NCBI RefSeq assembly: GCF_013031405.1
Contig: NZ_WPZY01000009.1
Location: forward strand, 114,316-178,315
Reading direction: 5' to 3'
DNA length: 64,000 bases
Source of the DNA: Ruegeria sp. HKCCD8929
GTDB lineage: Bacteria; Pseudomonadota; Alphaproteobacteria; Rhodobacterales; Rhodobacteraceae
A program made the position numbers and the translations under genes. Below the pieces are notes generated by a model that was not told the origin of the DNA, searched no databases, and worked only from the letters and a program-made list of their open reading frames with translations. Of this stretch, positions 38,014 to 45,065 are shown one piece after another. Position 1 is the first letter of the stretch. Every line of letters begins with the position of its first letter.

Positions 38014-39960
38014 ATGACCAAACCAGTAGAAAAACCCGCCAACCGAGAAGAAAGAGAAGCGGAAGAAGAAGATGAGCTCATCGCGCGTGAGGAAACACAG
38101 ATCGCGCATTTTAACGAACTCGTGCCGACCGGGCGGGGCAACTGGCTGGCGCTTCTCGCCTATCTTACCTTTATTTTTGTCACCGTGCTCGCGGTGGAGG
38201 ACATCGACTTTTTCCTGCCTCTACGCAACACAGCTCTCCCGCTCGTCAACGTCACGATCCCCACTCGATCATTCTTTGTTTTTGCTCCGATCCTAGGCGC
38301 CGCGCTCTACATCTATCTACATTTCAACATCCGGCAGGTAGTCGACGCCTTTCGCAATTTGCCAAAGGAACACAAAGGGCAGCACCTCGAGGAATTTTTG
38401 AAGCCTTGGCTTCTTGTCGATCACCTTCAACGCGTGCGGCACGTTGGCCAACCCCGGCGGATGGACGCGCTGACGGGCTTCACGACGATTTTCATGGTCT
38501 GGCTCGCAGGCCCTCTGGTGTTCGGCTATTTCTGGATTCGCAGCTGGCCCGCGCACAGTGAATGGATCACTACAATAGTTGGGCTATCGCTCTCAGTTAG
38601 CATCTATGCAGGCCTTTCTACGTGGATGCTCTTTCGAAATATCCGGGGGCAGCGCAGTGACCCCATCAATGTGGGGTTCGTCTCAACCGTGATTGCCTTG
38701 GTAATAATTGCGGTAGGTTTCGTGCGCACTGACTTGGGCGGGTCTATGACCCTCAAACATGGGTCGGTCAAGATTGAGAGCTTACTTGCGGGTACAAATC
38801 TGCAGGAGGCATTACTCACAACGCAGGATGTGGGCACTTGGCGGAACCGGGAAACTTTCGGACGAGAGCTTGCGCAAGCGGCATGTGATCGAGCGGGGAT
38901 TCCCAAAGCAATCTGCGGTGCAGGTATTGAGGATAGTGACGATCCTCGAGTGGCATTACTTCTTGAGCGAGGCTATCAGTGGTGCTCCGAGGAACTTGGG
39001 ATAACTCAGGCAGAGTGCGACGTCTTACGTGACGAAATTCGCTTTGATGTATTGCAGGAGTGGCAGCGTCGTACGAGGGAACTCTATTCCGGCTCCCCTT
39101 CGCTCGATCTTTCAGGTGTTGACCTTCGCAACGCTAACCTACGAGGGGCCACTATCCGAAACGTGGATTTCTCTGATGCCGACCTGAGAGGTGCAGATTT
39201 CAGTGGTGCAGTCCTCGAGAGCGTGGACTTTGGAGGTGCCAACCTCACAAATGCAATTTTTGAACGCGCGGAGATATCTAATACGACGTTCATAAATACA
39301 AATCTAAATGGAACCCAATTTAGGGAGGCGCGTCTTCGGTCGCTCACCTTTTTTGGCTCGTTAGGGGAGCCAACTGTCGAGACCAGCTTCTCCGGCTCGA
39401 ATCTCCGGAACGTTTACATCTTTTCCGGAAACTTCGATAAGGTGGACTTTTCGGGCGCCGATGTCAGCTCAGCATTTCTCTACCTCGTTAGCCTCCCAAA
39501 CAGCAATTTACGGAACGTTCGGATCAAAAACTCTATCCTCATTGGAGTCGACCTCGAGGCCTCTGATTGGTCGGGGGCATGGCTCCGTCGTACTTTGCTA
39601 GGGTTTGTAAAGGTTGGAGACGCGGAGATAGAAAATGATCAGCTCGACGAGCTTGTGGCCCTGAGTAAAGAGCGGTGGTACGCTGCAGTGGCCGCGCGTC
39701 CCGGTCCGAAACGGGCGGTACAAGACTTGACCACGGGCGTTGATTTCACAACCGCGTCAGATGAAGTCAGTGAAGACTTGTTTGGCGTCGTAATCGAGGA
39801 AGAGGTGACAGAAGGCATGTTTGATGATCGCTTTGACTTGCCCCTCTGTTGGGAGCGTGTCCCGCAGGAGATTAAGAGAATGATGTGGTCGTATACGCGG
39901 ACGTCGCTGTCGCATCCGGAATACTTCAGGCCTGCCCTTGCGGCATTTACCTGCGAATAG
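38014..39960 (+). CDS. Membrane-anchored pentapeptide-repeat protein
   Basis: The 648-residue protein has a charged N-terminus, then about five hydrophobic segments between residues 45 and 245 (for example LALLAYLTFIFVTVLAVEDI and FFVFAPILGAALYIYLHF). A linker leads to a pentapeptide-repeat domain at about 365-530 with A(D/N)Lxx steps: LSGVDLRNANLRGATIRNVD, DLRGADFSGAVLESVDFGGA, NLTNAIFERAEISN. The repeat forms a right-handed quadrilateral helix in known structures. Similar membrane pentapeptide proteins are annotated in many bacteria without an assigned function. GGAGG is six bases upstream of the ATG. The gene has lower GC than the backbone and no clear operon partner. Confidence 0.85.
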   Translation: MTKPVEKPANREEREAEEEDELIAREETQIAHFNELVPTGRGNWLALLAYLTFIFVTVLAVEDIDFFLPLRNTALPLVNVTIPTRSFFVFAPILGAALYIYLHFNIRQVVDAFRNLPKEHKGQHLEEFLKPWLLVDHLQRVRHVGQPRRMDALTGFTTIFMVWLAGPLVFGYFWIRSWPAHSEWITTIVGLSLSVSIYAGLSTWMLFRNIRGQRSDPINVGFVSTVIALVIIAVGFVRTDLGGSMTLKHGSVKIESLLAGTNLQEALLTTQDVGTWRNRETFGRELAQAACDRAGIPKAICGAGIEDSDDPRVALLLERGYQWCSEELGITQAECDVLRDEIRFDVLQEWQRRTRELYSGSPSLDLSGVDLRNANLRGATIRNVDFSDADLRGADFSGAVLESVDFGGANLTNAIFERAEISNTTFINTNLNGTQFREARLRSLTFFGSLGEPTVETSFSGSNLRNVYIFSGNFDKVDFSGADVSSAFLYLVSLPNSNLRNVRIKNSILIGVDLEASDWSGAWLRRTLLGFVKVGDAEIENDQLDELVALSKERWYAAVAARPGPKRAVQDLTTGVDFTTASDEVSEDLFGVVIEEEVTEGMFDDRFDLPLCWERVPQEIKRMMWSYTRTSLSHPEYFRPALAAFTCE

Positions 39961-40253
39961 TTCAGACGAACACTTCCTGTAATCTTGTGGTTCAAAAATG
40001 TACAAATCGCTGTAAGGCCGGTAGCCTCGCTTTCCTGCATTGACCGAGAAGGCGACCGGGGCCAAAAGTGTGCGCTGTCAGATTAGGGTCGGATGCCAAA
40101 TTAGTATTCTAGTTGATCAACGTCAGGTTGTCGGACGCTGCATCACAGTAGAAATTCGATTGCCGGATGTCTCCTTTGGGCCGTTCACTCATCCTTTTTG
40201 ACCCAGATTGGTGTGCGTGAAGACGTTGATTGTGGCGTGGCGCTTGTTTCCAA

Positions 40254-41666
40254 CTAACCAACTCTTCCCCAAAAACCGGTCTTTCGCGGATGGGCTTTCT
40301 TTAAACCGGCGAGGTAGGTTGCGTGGTCCGCCATCCTGCTCGGGAGGGATTTGTCAGCATCCCTAGCCAGCAAGTCCAGTTGCTTCAGGTATTTTGCGCC
40401 ATGCGAATAGGCCTTTGAGAGCGCGCGGTCCAGGATGTCGTCGAGAAGTGCCCGGTATATGATTGTCGCGGCCGACGGATATTCGTGCTCCAGAAGCCTC
40501 GCGACCTTGGGCAGGATATGCCAGTCTCTTCCATCCCAGCGGTGCCGGTGTATCACGATCAGTTCTGCTGCCAAATCCTGGCGCGGCCAGTCGATAAAGA
40601 ACTGCAACGCGGTTTCCGGATTGCCATGCTTAAGCGCCAGTTTATGGGCACGGTCCTCGGCCTCAAGATCCTCGAAATCCGGCAGACCTTTCAGATATTC
40701 ACGCAGGATATCAACTGAAAGAGTTGCCTCGAAACAGCGCCATTGCAGCGCCGCCGCGGCTGGCTTGTCGTCCAGGGCCTCAAGAATCTTTGCCTCCAGG
40801 CTGACCCTTGTCGGTGTTATCTCATTGTCATAGCCGTCAATTGTGCGTTGTCCCGGCTTGCGCACCCAATCAAGCGCTTCGGCGACGCGCCCAGCATCCA
40901 ACAGCCGTTCTGCAATCCCCAGCGTATCTTGCATATGTGGACGCTTTTTCGCCTCAAACTCTATGAGCAGATCGACGTCACCGCGCGCTGACGCGATGGT
41001 TTGGCGCATTTCAGCCCACTGCGAGATCATGGAATAGAACCAGCGATCTGATGCCTGATCGGTTTCCTTTGCATGCCGCTCTTCGATGGCTTCGGCCAGG
41101 TCGGCATCCCAGCGGATCAGCGTGTCCTTTGGCAGATGTGGTGCTATCGCCTCGGTGATGTCTAACAGATAACCGTGCGAGCTCTCGCCCAGCATGGCCA
41201 TCACCTTCTCGGGTAGGAGGTCAGCCTCCGGCCCGGTCAATTTCTTGCTCAGGTCGCCCGTGGCGGCAATTGCCAGATAATAGACGTCCTGAATGCTGCC
41301 AGAAGAGTCATCCACGCGTTCGAACACCCGTTCGTGTGTGGCGATGAAACGCAGCAGCCTGTCAATGGCCAGTGCCGGGGCGCCCGGCCCAAGTTCAGCC
41401 GTGATGGTATCGATCAAGTTGCGCAGATCGTCGCGAAAGGCGCGGGCCTTGTCCCAGTCAACAAAGCTCTTTGCCCGCTCCAATCCAGAAAGTCGCCGGT
41501 CGATCAGCTTGGCGACAGCCTCAGGGCCGGATTTTCCGGCCAATGCCGCCTTGACCTGACGGCGGAAGCCCGCATTTCGCTCGGCTTCATCCAGCACCAG
41601 TTGAGCCAGCTTTGCAGTGCCGAGATCTTTCAGTTTGTCGACGGAAAGAGCAGGTTTACGGGCCAT
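40254..41666 (-). CDS. DUF6880-type helical-repeat protein
   Basis: The 470-residue protein is soluble and almost entirely helical, with TPR/HEAT-like periodicity (for example AERLLDAGRVAEALDWVRKP and AIEERHAKETDQASDRWFYS). The N-terminal LSVDKLKDLGTAKLAQLVLD and the C-terminal LLEHEYPSAATIIYRALLDD match what is usually annotated as DUF6880 in roseobacters and other proteobacteria. Some relatives carry a SWIM-type zinc finger upstream, not present here. Its role is unknown. GC is close to that of the backbone, unlike neighbouring cargo. It is the last large gene before the AlpA-like gene. Confidence 0.7.
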   Translation of the reverse strand: MARKPALSVDKLKDLGTAKLAQLVLDEAERNAGFRRQVKAALAGKSGPEAVAKLIDRRLSGLERAKSFVDWDKARAFRDDLRNLIDTITAELGPGAPALAIDRLLRFIATHERVFERVDDSSGSIQDVYYLAIAATGDLSKKLTGPEADLLPEKVMAMLGESSHGYLLDITEAIAPHLPKDTLIRWDADLAEAIEERHAKETDQASDRWFYSMISQWAEMRQTIASARGDVDLLIEFEAKKRPHMQDTLGIAERLLDAGRVAEALDWVRKPGQRTIDGYDNEITPTRVSLEAKILEALDDKPAAAALQWRCFEATLSVDILREYLKGLPDFEDLEAEDRAHKLALKHGNPETALQFFIDWPRQDLAAELIVIHRHRWDGRDWHILPKVARLLEHEYPSAATIIYRALLDDILDRALSKAYSHGAKYLKQLDLLARDADKSLPSRMADHATYLAGLKKAHPRKTGFWGRVG

Positions 41667-41877
41667 GGGAGAGATCGCCTATGCAGTGGTAGTCGCATCA
41701 ATGCCTTGGCCGCGCCGTAAAGACAAGTGACGCCCACAAGCAGCTTTGGGTCACGATTAGCCGGAGTGCGAAAGCTGCATCGCGGCGTGAGGCGATCCTA
41801 TGAGTATCCTGAGAAACCGACGGCGACCCGAACTGTGCACATCCGGGCCGCCACGCTCCAATATGGAGCATCAGTGG

Positions 41878-42057
41878 TTACTCTCGAGCGAGTATTCGCT
41901 CTTTGAGCCAATCCAACACTTCACTTTCAACCCATCCCACCCGGTTCGAGCCCAGCTGTACCCGTTTCGGGAATTGGCCTGCTTTCTCCAGCCTGGCGAT
42001 ATGCTGAGGCGAATAGAGAACCAACTCTTTGAGCGCCTTCTTCGACAGTATCCTCAT
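41878..42057 (-). CDS. AlpA-family regulator / excisionase
   Basis: The 59-residue product (MRILSKKALKELVLYSPQHI, then ARLEKAGQFPKRVQLGSNRV and GWVESEVLDWLKERI) is a textbook AlpA-type winged-helix DNA-binding protein. In P4-like islands such proteins activate integrase expression or act as excisionase. The ATG at 42057 starts the conserved fold; longer in-frame starts up to 42126 add unconserved residues. It lies about 260 bases inside attR, at the end opposite int. Confidence 0.88.
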   Translation of the reverse strand: MRILSKKALKELVLYSPQHIARLEKAGQFPKRVQLGSNRVGWVESEVLDWLKERILARE

Positions 42058-42314
42058 CACGATAACTCCTTTGATAAGGAGCATCGCGATGCCCCGGTTG
42101 CGGTTGCCCGGTTCCAGGTCACTCAAAGATAGAGGATGATTGCTGATCTGACGAGGTTCTTATATGTTCAACAAAAGCCGGGAATGGACTTAATGTGGGT
42201 CACGTTTGGGCCTCGAACCTCCTAACGACTATCCGCGTGGGGGTATCATTGGGGGTATCAAGAAAAATCACACGGCGGATAATACTTTGATATCAAGTAA
42301 ATACCTGGAGAATG

Positions 42315-42334
42315 CGAGTCCTCTCCTGGCACCA
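42315..42334 (+). repeat. attR core of the tRNA-Leu island
   Basis: CGAGTCCTCTCCTGG then CACCA repeats the tRNA-Leu 3' end, but one G of CCTGGGC is missing. The surrounding bases do not form a tRNA. Together with attL it delimits the island. Confidence 0.82.
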
Positions 42335-42373
42335 AATCGCTCCCCAAAGCCCTTCGAAACAACACGATAAGAT

Positions 42374-42399
42374 CTGATGAGGCCTTGAGGCCCCATCAG
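42374..42399. terminator. Hairpin between attR and the S8 gene
   Basis: CTGATGAGGCC-TTGA-GGCCCCATCAG forms a stem of ten pairs with one mismatch. It lies 110 bases downstream of the minus-strand S8 stop and could end that operon, though a T-run is lacking. Confidence 0.4.
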
Positions 42400-42509
42400 T
42401 GGCTCCACGTTTGAATCCTCTTACCTTGCCGTTTCTTAGCAGTCCCGACAATCTCTAACCAGATTCCGGCCCATGTTGATGCCAACAAGCTGGAAACGTC
42501 CGACACCCG

Positions 42510-44084
42510 CTATTTCAGCACGACATCCAACGCGGCTTTGGCATCGACAAGGCCTGCTCCGAAGAAAAACTCCGGCGGGGCGGCGTCTTCGCCAAATGCG
42601 TTCATACTGTCCGTCCGCAGCGGCTTCAGATCTGCGCCGACCGGTATTTCGCAACGAGCCGTTTCCGACAGCAGGGATTTGATATCCCGCCCGTCGCGCC
42701 GGTTGGCGTCTTTGCCCGCCAGCCGCTCACCACGGCGCAGCAGGGCAACGACGCCGCCGACCAGCGCGCAGGCGCCGGACGTGCCTCCAAAGAGGGTGTA
42801 ATAGCCATCCTGCGCGTTTTCGTCGTCAACCTCGTCATCCGACCCCGATCCGGTGTCATAGCCGAAACGCCCACCGATATCGGTGCTGAGCAAGCCCATG
42901 TTGCAATAGGGATACTCTCCGGCCTCGTCGGGTTTCAGATACCCGTGCTTCTCGAAGCTCTTCTCGGTTCCTCGGATCTGGTGGCGGTTGAAAACCGTCA
43001 TGTCGTCGGACGGGGCAACCACCGTCAGCCCCTCACCGTAATTCGCATAGCCCGACCGGTAGCCATTGCCTGACACCGCGCCCACGGCGATGATGCCGTT
43101 TTCGCGGTTGGCAAGGTTCGCGGGGTAAAGCAGCTGGCTTTCCCCCTCGTTGCCGGCTGCACACACGACCGGAACGTGCTTGCTGATCGCCACAAGAAGC
43201 GCCTGCACGATGCGCCACAAGCGCCGGCCATTGGCAGAGGTCTGCGGCGCGGACGGGTCAATGGGCTCGGCATTCTCCTTTAGAATCTGAATGCGATCAT
43301 GGAGGTCCGCCGCTTCTCTGTTCACCCAGCTTTCCAGATTGGCCTTGAAGTCATCCTTGGCCGAGTTGGAGTGGTCCGGGTCGGGCAATCCACGCGGCAT
43401 CACGATAACGTCGGGGTTCTGATGCCAGGCATAAAGCAGGGCCGCGATGAACTGCAGCGGGTCGTTGTCGAACCCGGTGCGCACCGAGACGAGATGCGAA
43501 AACGGATCGACGCCGAAATACGGCATCACACCCTCAGTCGGCTCACCCTTAGCGGGGCACACCTCCGGCCCGCCGACGATCAGCCCGCTGACTGCAGTGC
43601 CGTGTGACGAGAACAGTGCCTCGACATCTCCGTGCCGGCGCACTCGGCCAGAGGAGCCTTCGAGATGCTGAACGACCTCTTCAAACAATGCGAGGTCGTC
43701 TGTCGGCAACCCCTCAAGGACAAGCGCGCTGGTGTCGAGGCCCTGGAAGTTCTGCTGCGGCGCATCAGGGTCGGCTGCATCCTTCTTGAGCCGCGTGCCA
43801 AAGGGCGAACCGGTGAAATCAATTGACCGGGCGGGATCAACACGCGTCTTGAGATTGGGGTGCGCAAAGTTGCAGCCCACATCGATCAGGACAACGCAGG
43901 ACGGGCTCATGTCTCCCTTGCGGGACAACCTGTCCCACAACGTATCGGCAAAGCCTTCGCCCTTTTCGTCCGGCGTAATGACCCCCAGCGACACGAGATG
44001 CCAAAGATAGTAATATTCATCCGGGACCGAAGCCGGTTTTTTATTGTCGTTTTTCAATGTCTTGAACTCCTGTCTCAAATCCAT
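42510..44084 (-). CDS. S8 subtilisin-like serine peptidase (second copy)
   Basis: The 524-residue protein has a short N-terminus and no signal peptide. The triad is Asp68 (VVLIDVGCNFAHPNL), His161 (SSHGTAVSGLI) and Ser436 (FGGTSGACALVGG); oxyanion Asn312 is in AAGNEG. Between Asp and His there is an unusually long insert of about 90 residues. The start overlaps the PAP2 stop by ten bases, so the two genes are co-translated. It is the last gene of the SARP - PAP2 - S8 cluster on the minus strand. It is only distantly similar to the island subtilase at 29.5 kb. The substrate is not known. Confidence 0.87.
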   Translation of the reverse strand: MDLRQEFKTLKNDNKKPASVPDEYYYLWHLVSLGVITPDEKGEGFADTLWDRLSRKGDMSPSCVVLIDVGCNFAHPNLKTRVDPARSIDFTGSPFGTRLKKDAADPDAPQQNFQGLDTSALVLEGLPTDDLALFEEVVQHLEGSSGRVRRHGDVEALFSSHGTAVSGLIVGGPEVCPAKGEPTEGVMPYFGVDPFSHLVSVRTGFDNDPLQFIAALLYAWHQNPDVIVMPRGLPDPDHSNSAKDDFKANLESWVNREAADLHDRIQILKENAEPIDPSAPQTSANGRRLWRIVQALLVAISKHVPVVCAAGNEGESQLLYPANLANRENGIIAVGAVSGNGYRSGYANYGEGLTVVAPSDDMTVFNRHQIRGTEKSFEKHGYLKPDEAGEYPYCNMGLLSTDIGGRFGYDTGSGSDDEVDDENAQDGYYTLFGGTSGACALVGGVVALLRRGERLAGKDANRRDGRDIKSLLSETARCEIPVGADLKPLRTDSMNAFGEDAAPPEFFFGAGLVDAKAALDVVLK

Positions 44085-45028
44085 TCCTGCTGAACGGCCT
44101 GATAGCGGTCCGCAAAGGCCTCGGCGAAAAGCGGGGCAAAGCTCTTGGCCAGCTCCTGACCTGCTGCAGTGTCACTGGGATAGTGCAGCCCGGCCCATTC
44201 CCGGTTTTGCGCAACGTTCAGAGCGACCTCAGATAGCGTCTGCGTCGCGGGATGTTCGGGCAGGATCGTGTTGAATGCGAACGCAATCGAATGACATTGG
44301 AACGAATGATTGCTGGGATACGCCTCATGTGCCGGGTTCGGCAGAACGGGCCGCAGGCGCGGTTCAACCTGATTGGGCCGCAGGCGTCCGAACAGGCCCT
44401 TGTAGTACAGGCCGATATACTCGGTCATGGTCAGCAGTTCCAGAAACAGCGCCTCGGTCGTTTCGAAACCGGCCAGCCCGTCTATGCCCAACGGGCGGGT
44501 AAAGGCGGACAGATCCAGCGTGGCCTCCTGAATAATGTCAGGTGTGCGCTGGCGGCGTTCCTTTCGGCTTTTCTGCATCGCAAGCAGCACCTCGGTCTCC
44601 AACCGGCTGTGATCGGGACCGGGCGGCGGGGTCAGCACGATATCCGTCCATTCGCCCGGCATCCGGTCGGCCATTTCCCCCGACCCGGCGCGGTGCAGCC
44701 GCAACAGCGCCTCGGTCGGCATCAGGGCACCGCTTGAGCCCTGCGCGCTTGGCGCCATCACCTTGTTCTTGTTCTTATTTTTGTTCTTGTTCTTATTCTT
44801 GTTTTTGTTGAGCACCGATTTGTTGAACGCGGACTTGTTCAGCACCATACGCACGGCACTGACGCCGCCCGCTCCCTGCGCGCCCGTTCGGGTCTGAACC
44901 GAGATTTCCGTTTGGCCGTCAGAGGCCTCGTCAAACAGCAGCCCCTTGGGTCCGATCTGGATCTTGCTGACGGTCAGCAGTCCAGCCATTGTGCCGCATT
45001 CCGTGGATGTCGTTGTATCGTCTTTCAT
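44075..45028 (-). CDS. PAP2 / haloperoxidase-fold protein with Asn-Lys repeat linker
   Basis: The 317-residue protein carries Lys210-x6-Arg217-Pro218 (KGLFGRLRP), PSNH at 238-241 and Arg276-x5-His282-x3-Asp286 (REWAGLHYPSD), the full PAP2 signature. Residues 1-90 form a separate N-terminal part that ends in a tandem Asn-Lys run (about residues 74-89). There is no signal peptide or membrane helix. It probably acts as a soluble phosphatase or haloperoxidase. It lies between the SARP-like regulator, 37 bases upstream, and the S8 gene, which it overlaps by ten bases. It is equivalent in position to the island PAP2 gene at 26.0 kb. Confidence 0.82.
   Translation of the reverse strand: MKDDTTTSTECGTMAGLLTVSKIQIGPKGLLFDEASDGQTEISVQTRTGAQGAGGVSAVRMVLNKSAFNKSVLNKNKNKNKNKNKNKNKVMAPSAQGSSGALMPTEALLRLHRAGSGEMADRMPGEWTDIVLTPPPGPDHSRLETEVLLAMQKSRKERRQRTPDIIQEATLDLSAFTRPLGIDGLAGFETTEALFLELLTMTEYIGLYYKGLFGRLRPNQVEPRLRPVLPNPAHEAYPSNHSFQCHSIAFAFNTILPEHPATQTLSEVALNVAQNREWAGLHYPSDTAAGQELAKSFAPLFAEAFADRYQAVQQEWI
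44763..44814. repeat. Simple repeat coding for Asn-Lys in the PAP2 gene
   Basis: Imperfect six-base units of the type AACAAG/AATAAG on the minus strand are tandemly repeated about eight times. Because the unit is a multiple of three, length changes would alter the linker without breaking the frame. Confidence 0.7.
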
Positions 45029-45065
45029 GAATCCTCCCCTTGAAAATCAGTTGAGCTTTGAAAAG

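Larger units (their letters stand above)
16958..42334. mobile_element. 25.4-kb tRNA-Leu genomic island, probably immobile
   Basis: The element is bounded by an imperfect direct repeat of the tRNA-Leu 3' end. It has a P4-type integrase gene directly after the tRNA and an AlpA-like gene near the far end, a classic integrative-island layout. Base composition drops visibly inside, especially at 26.0-31.2 and 35.9-40.0 kb. The integrase reading frame is broken and attR has lost a base, so self-excision is unlikely. Several IS remnants show later decay. Cargo includes hydrolases, a SARP-like regulator, BNR proteins and a pentapeptide-repeat protein. The extent is an inference from the repeats. Confidence 0.85.

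Noticed and set aside
37628..38017. A 129-codon frame upstream of the pentapeptide-repeat gene
   Set aside because: It overlaps the start of that gene, has no good ribosome binding site and no recognisable family.
40254..41666. DUF6880-type protein considered as a defence-system component
   Set aside because: There is no nuclease, ATPase or partner gene beside it, and the sequence shows only helical repeats.
44763..44814. Repeat tract considered as a CRISPR array or phase-variable switch
   Set aside because: Units are six bases, contiguous and coding for Asn-Lys; there are no spacers, and length changes stay in frame.
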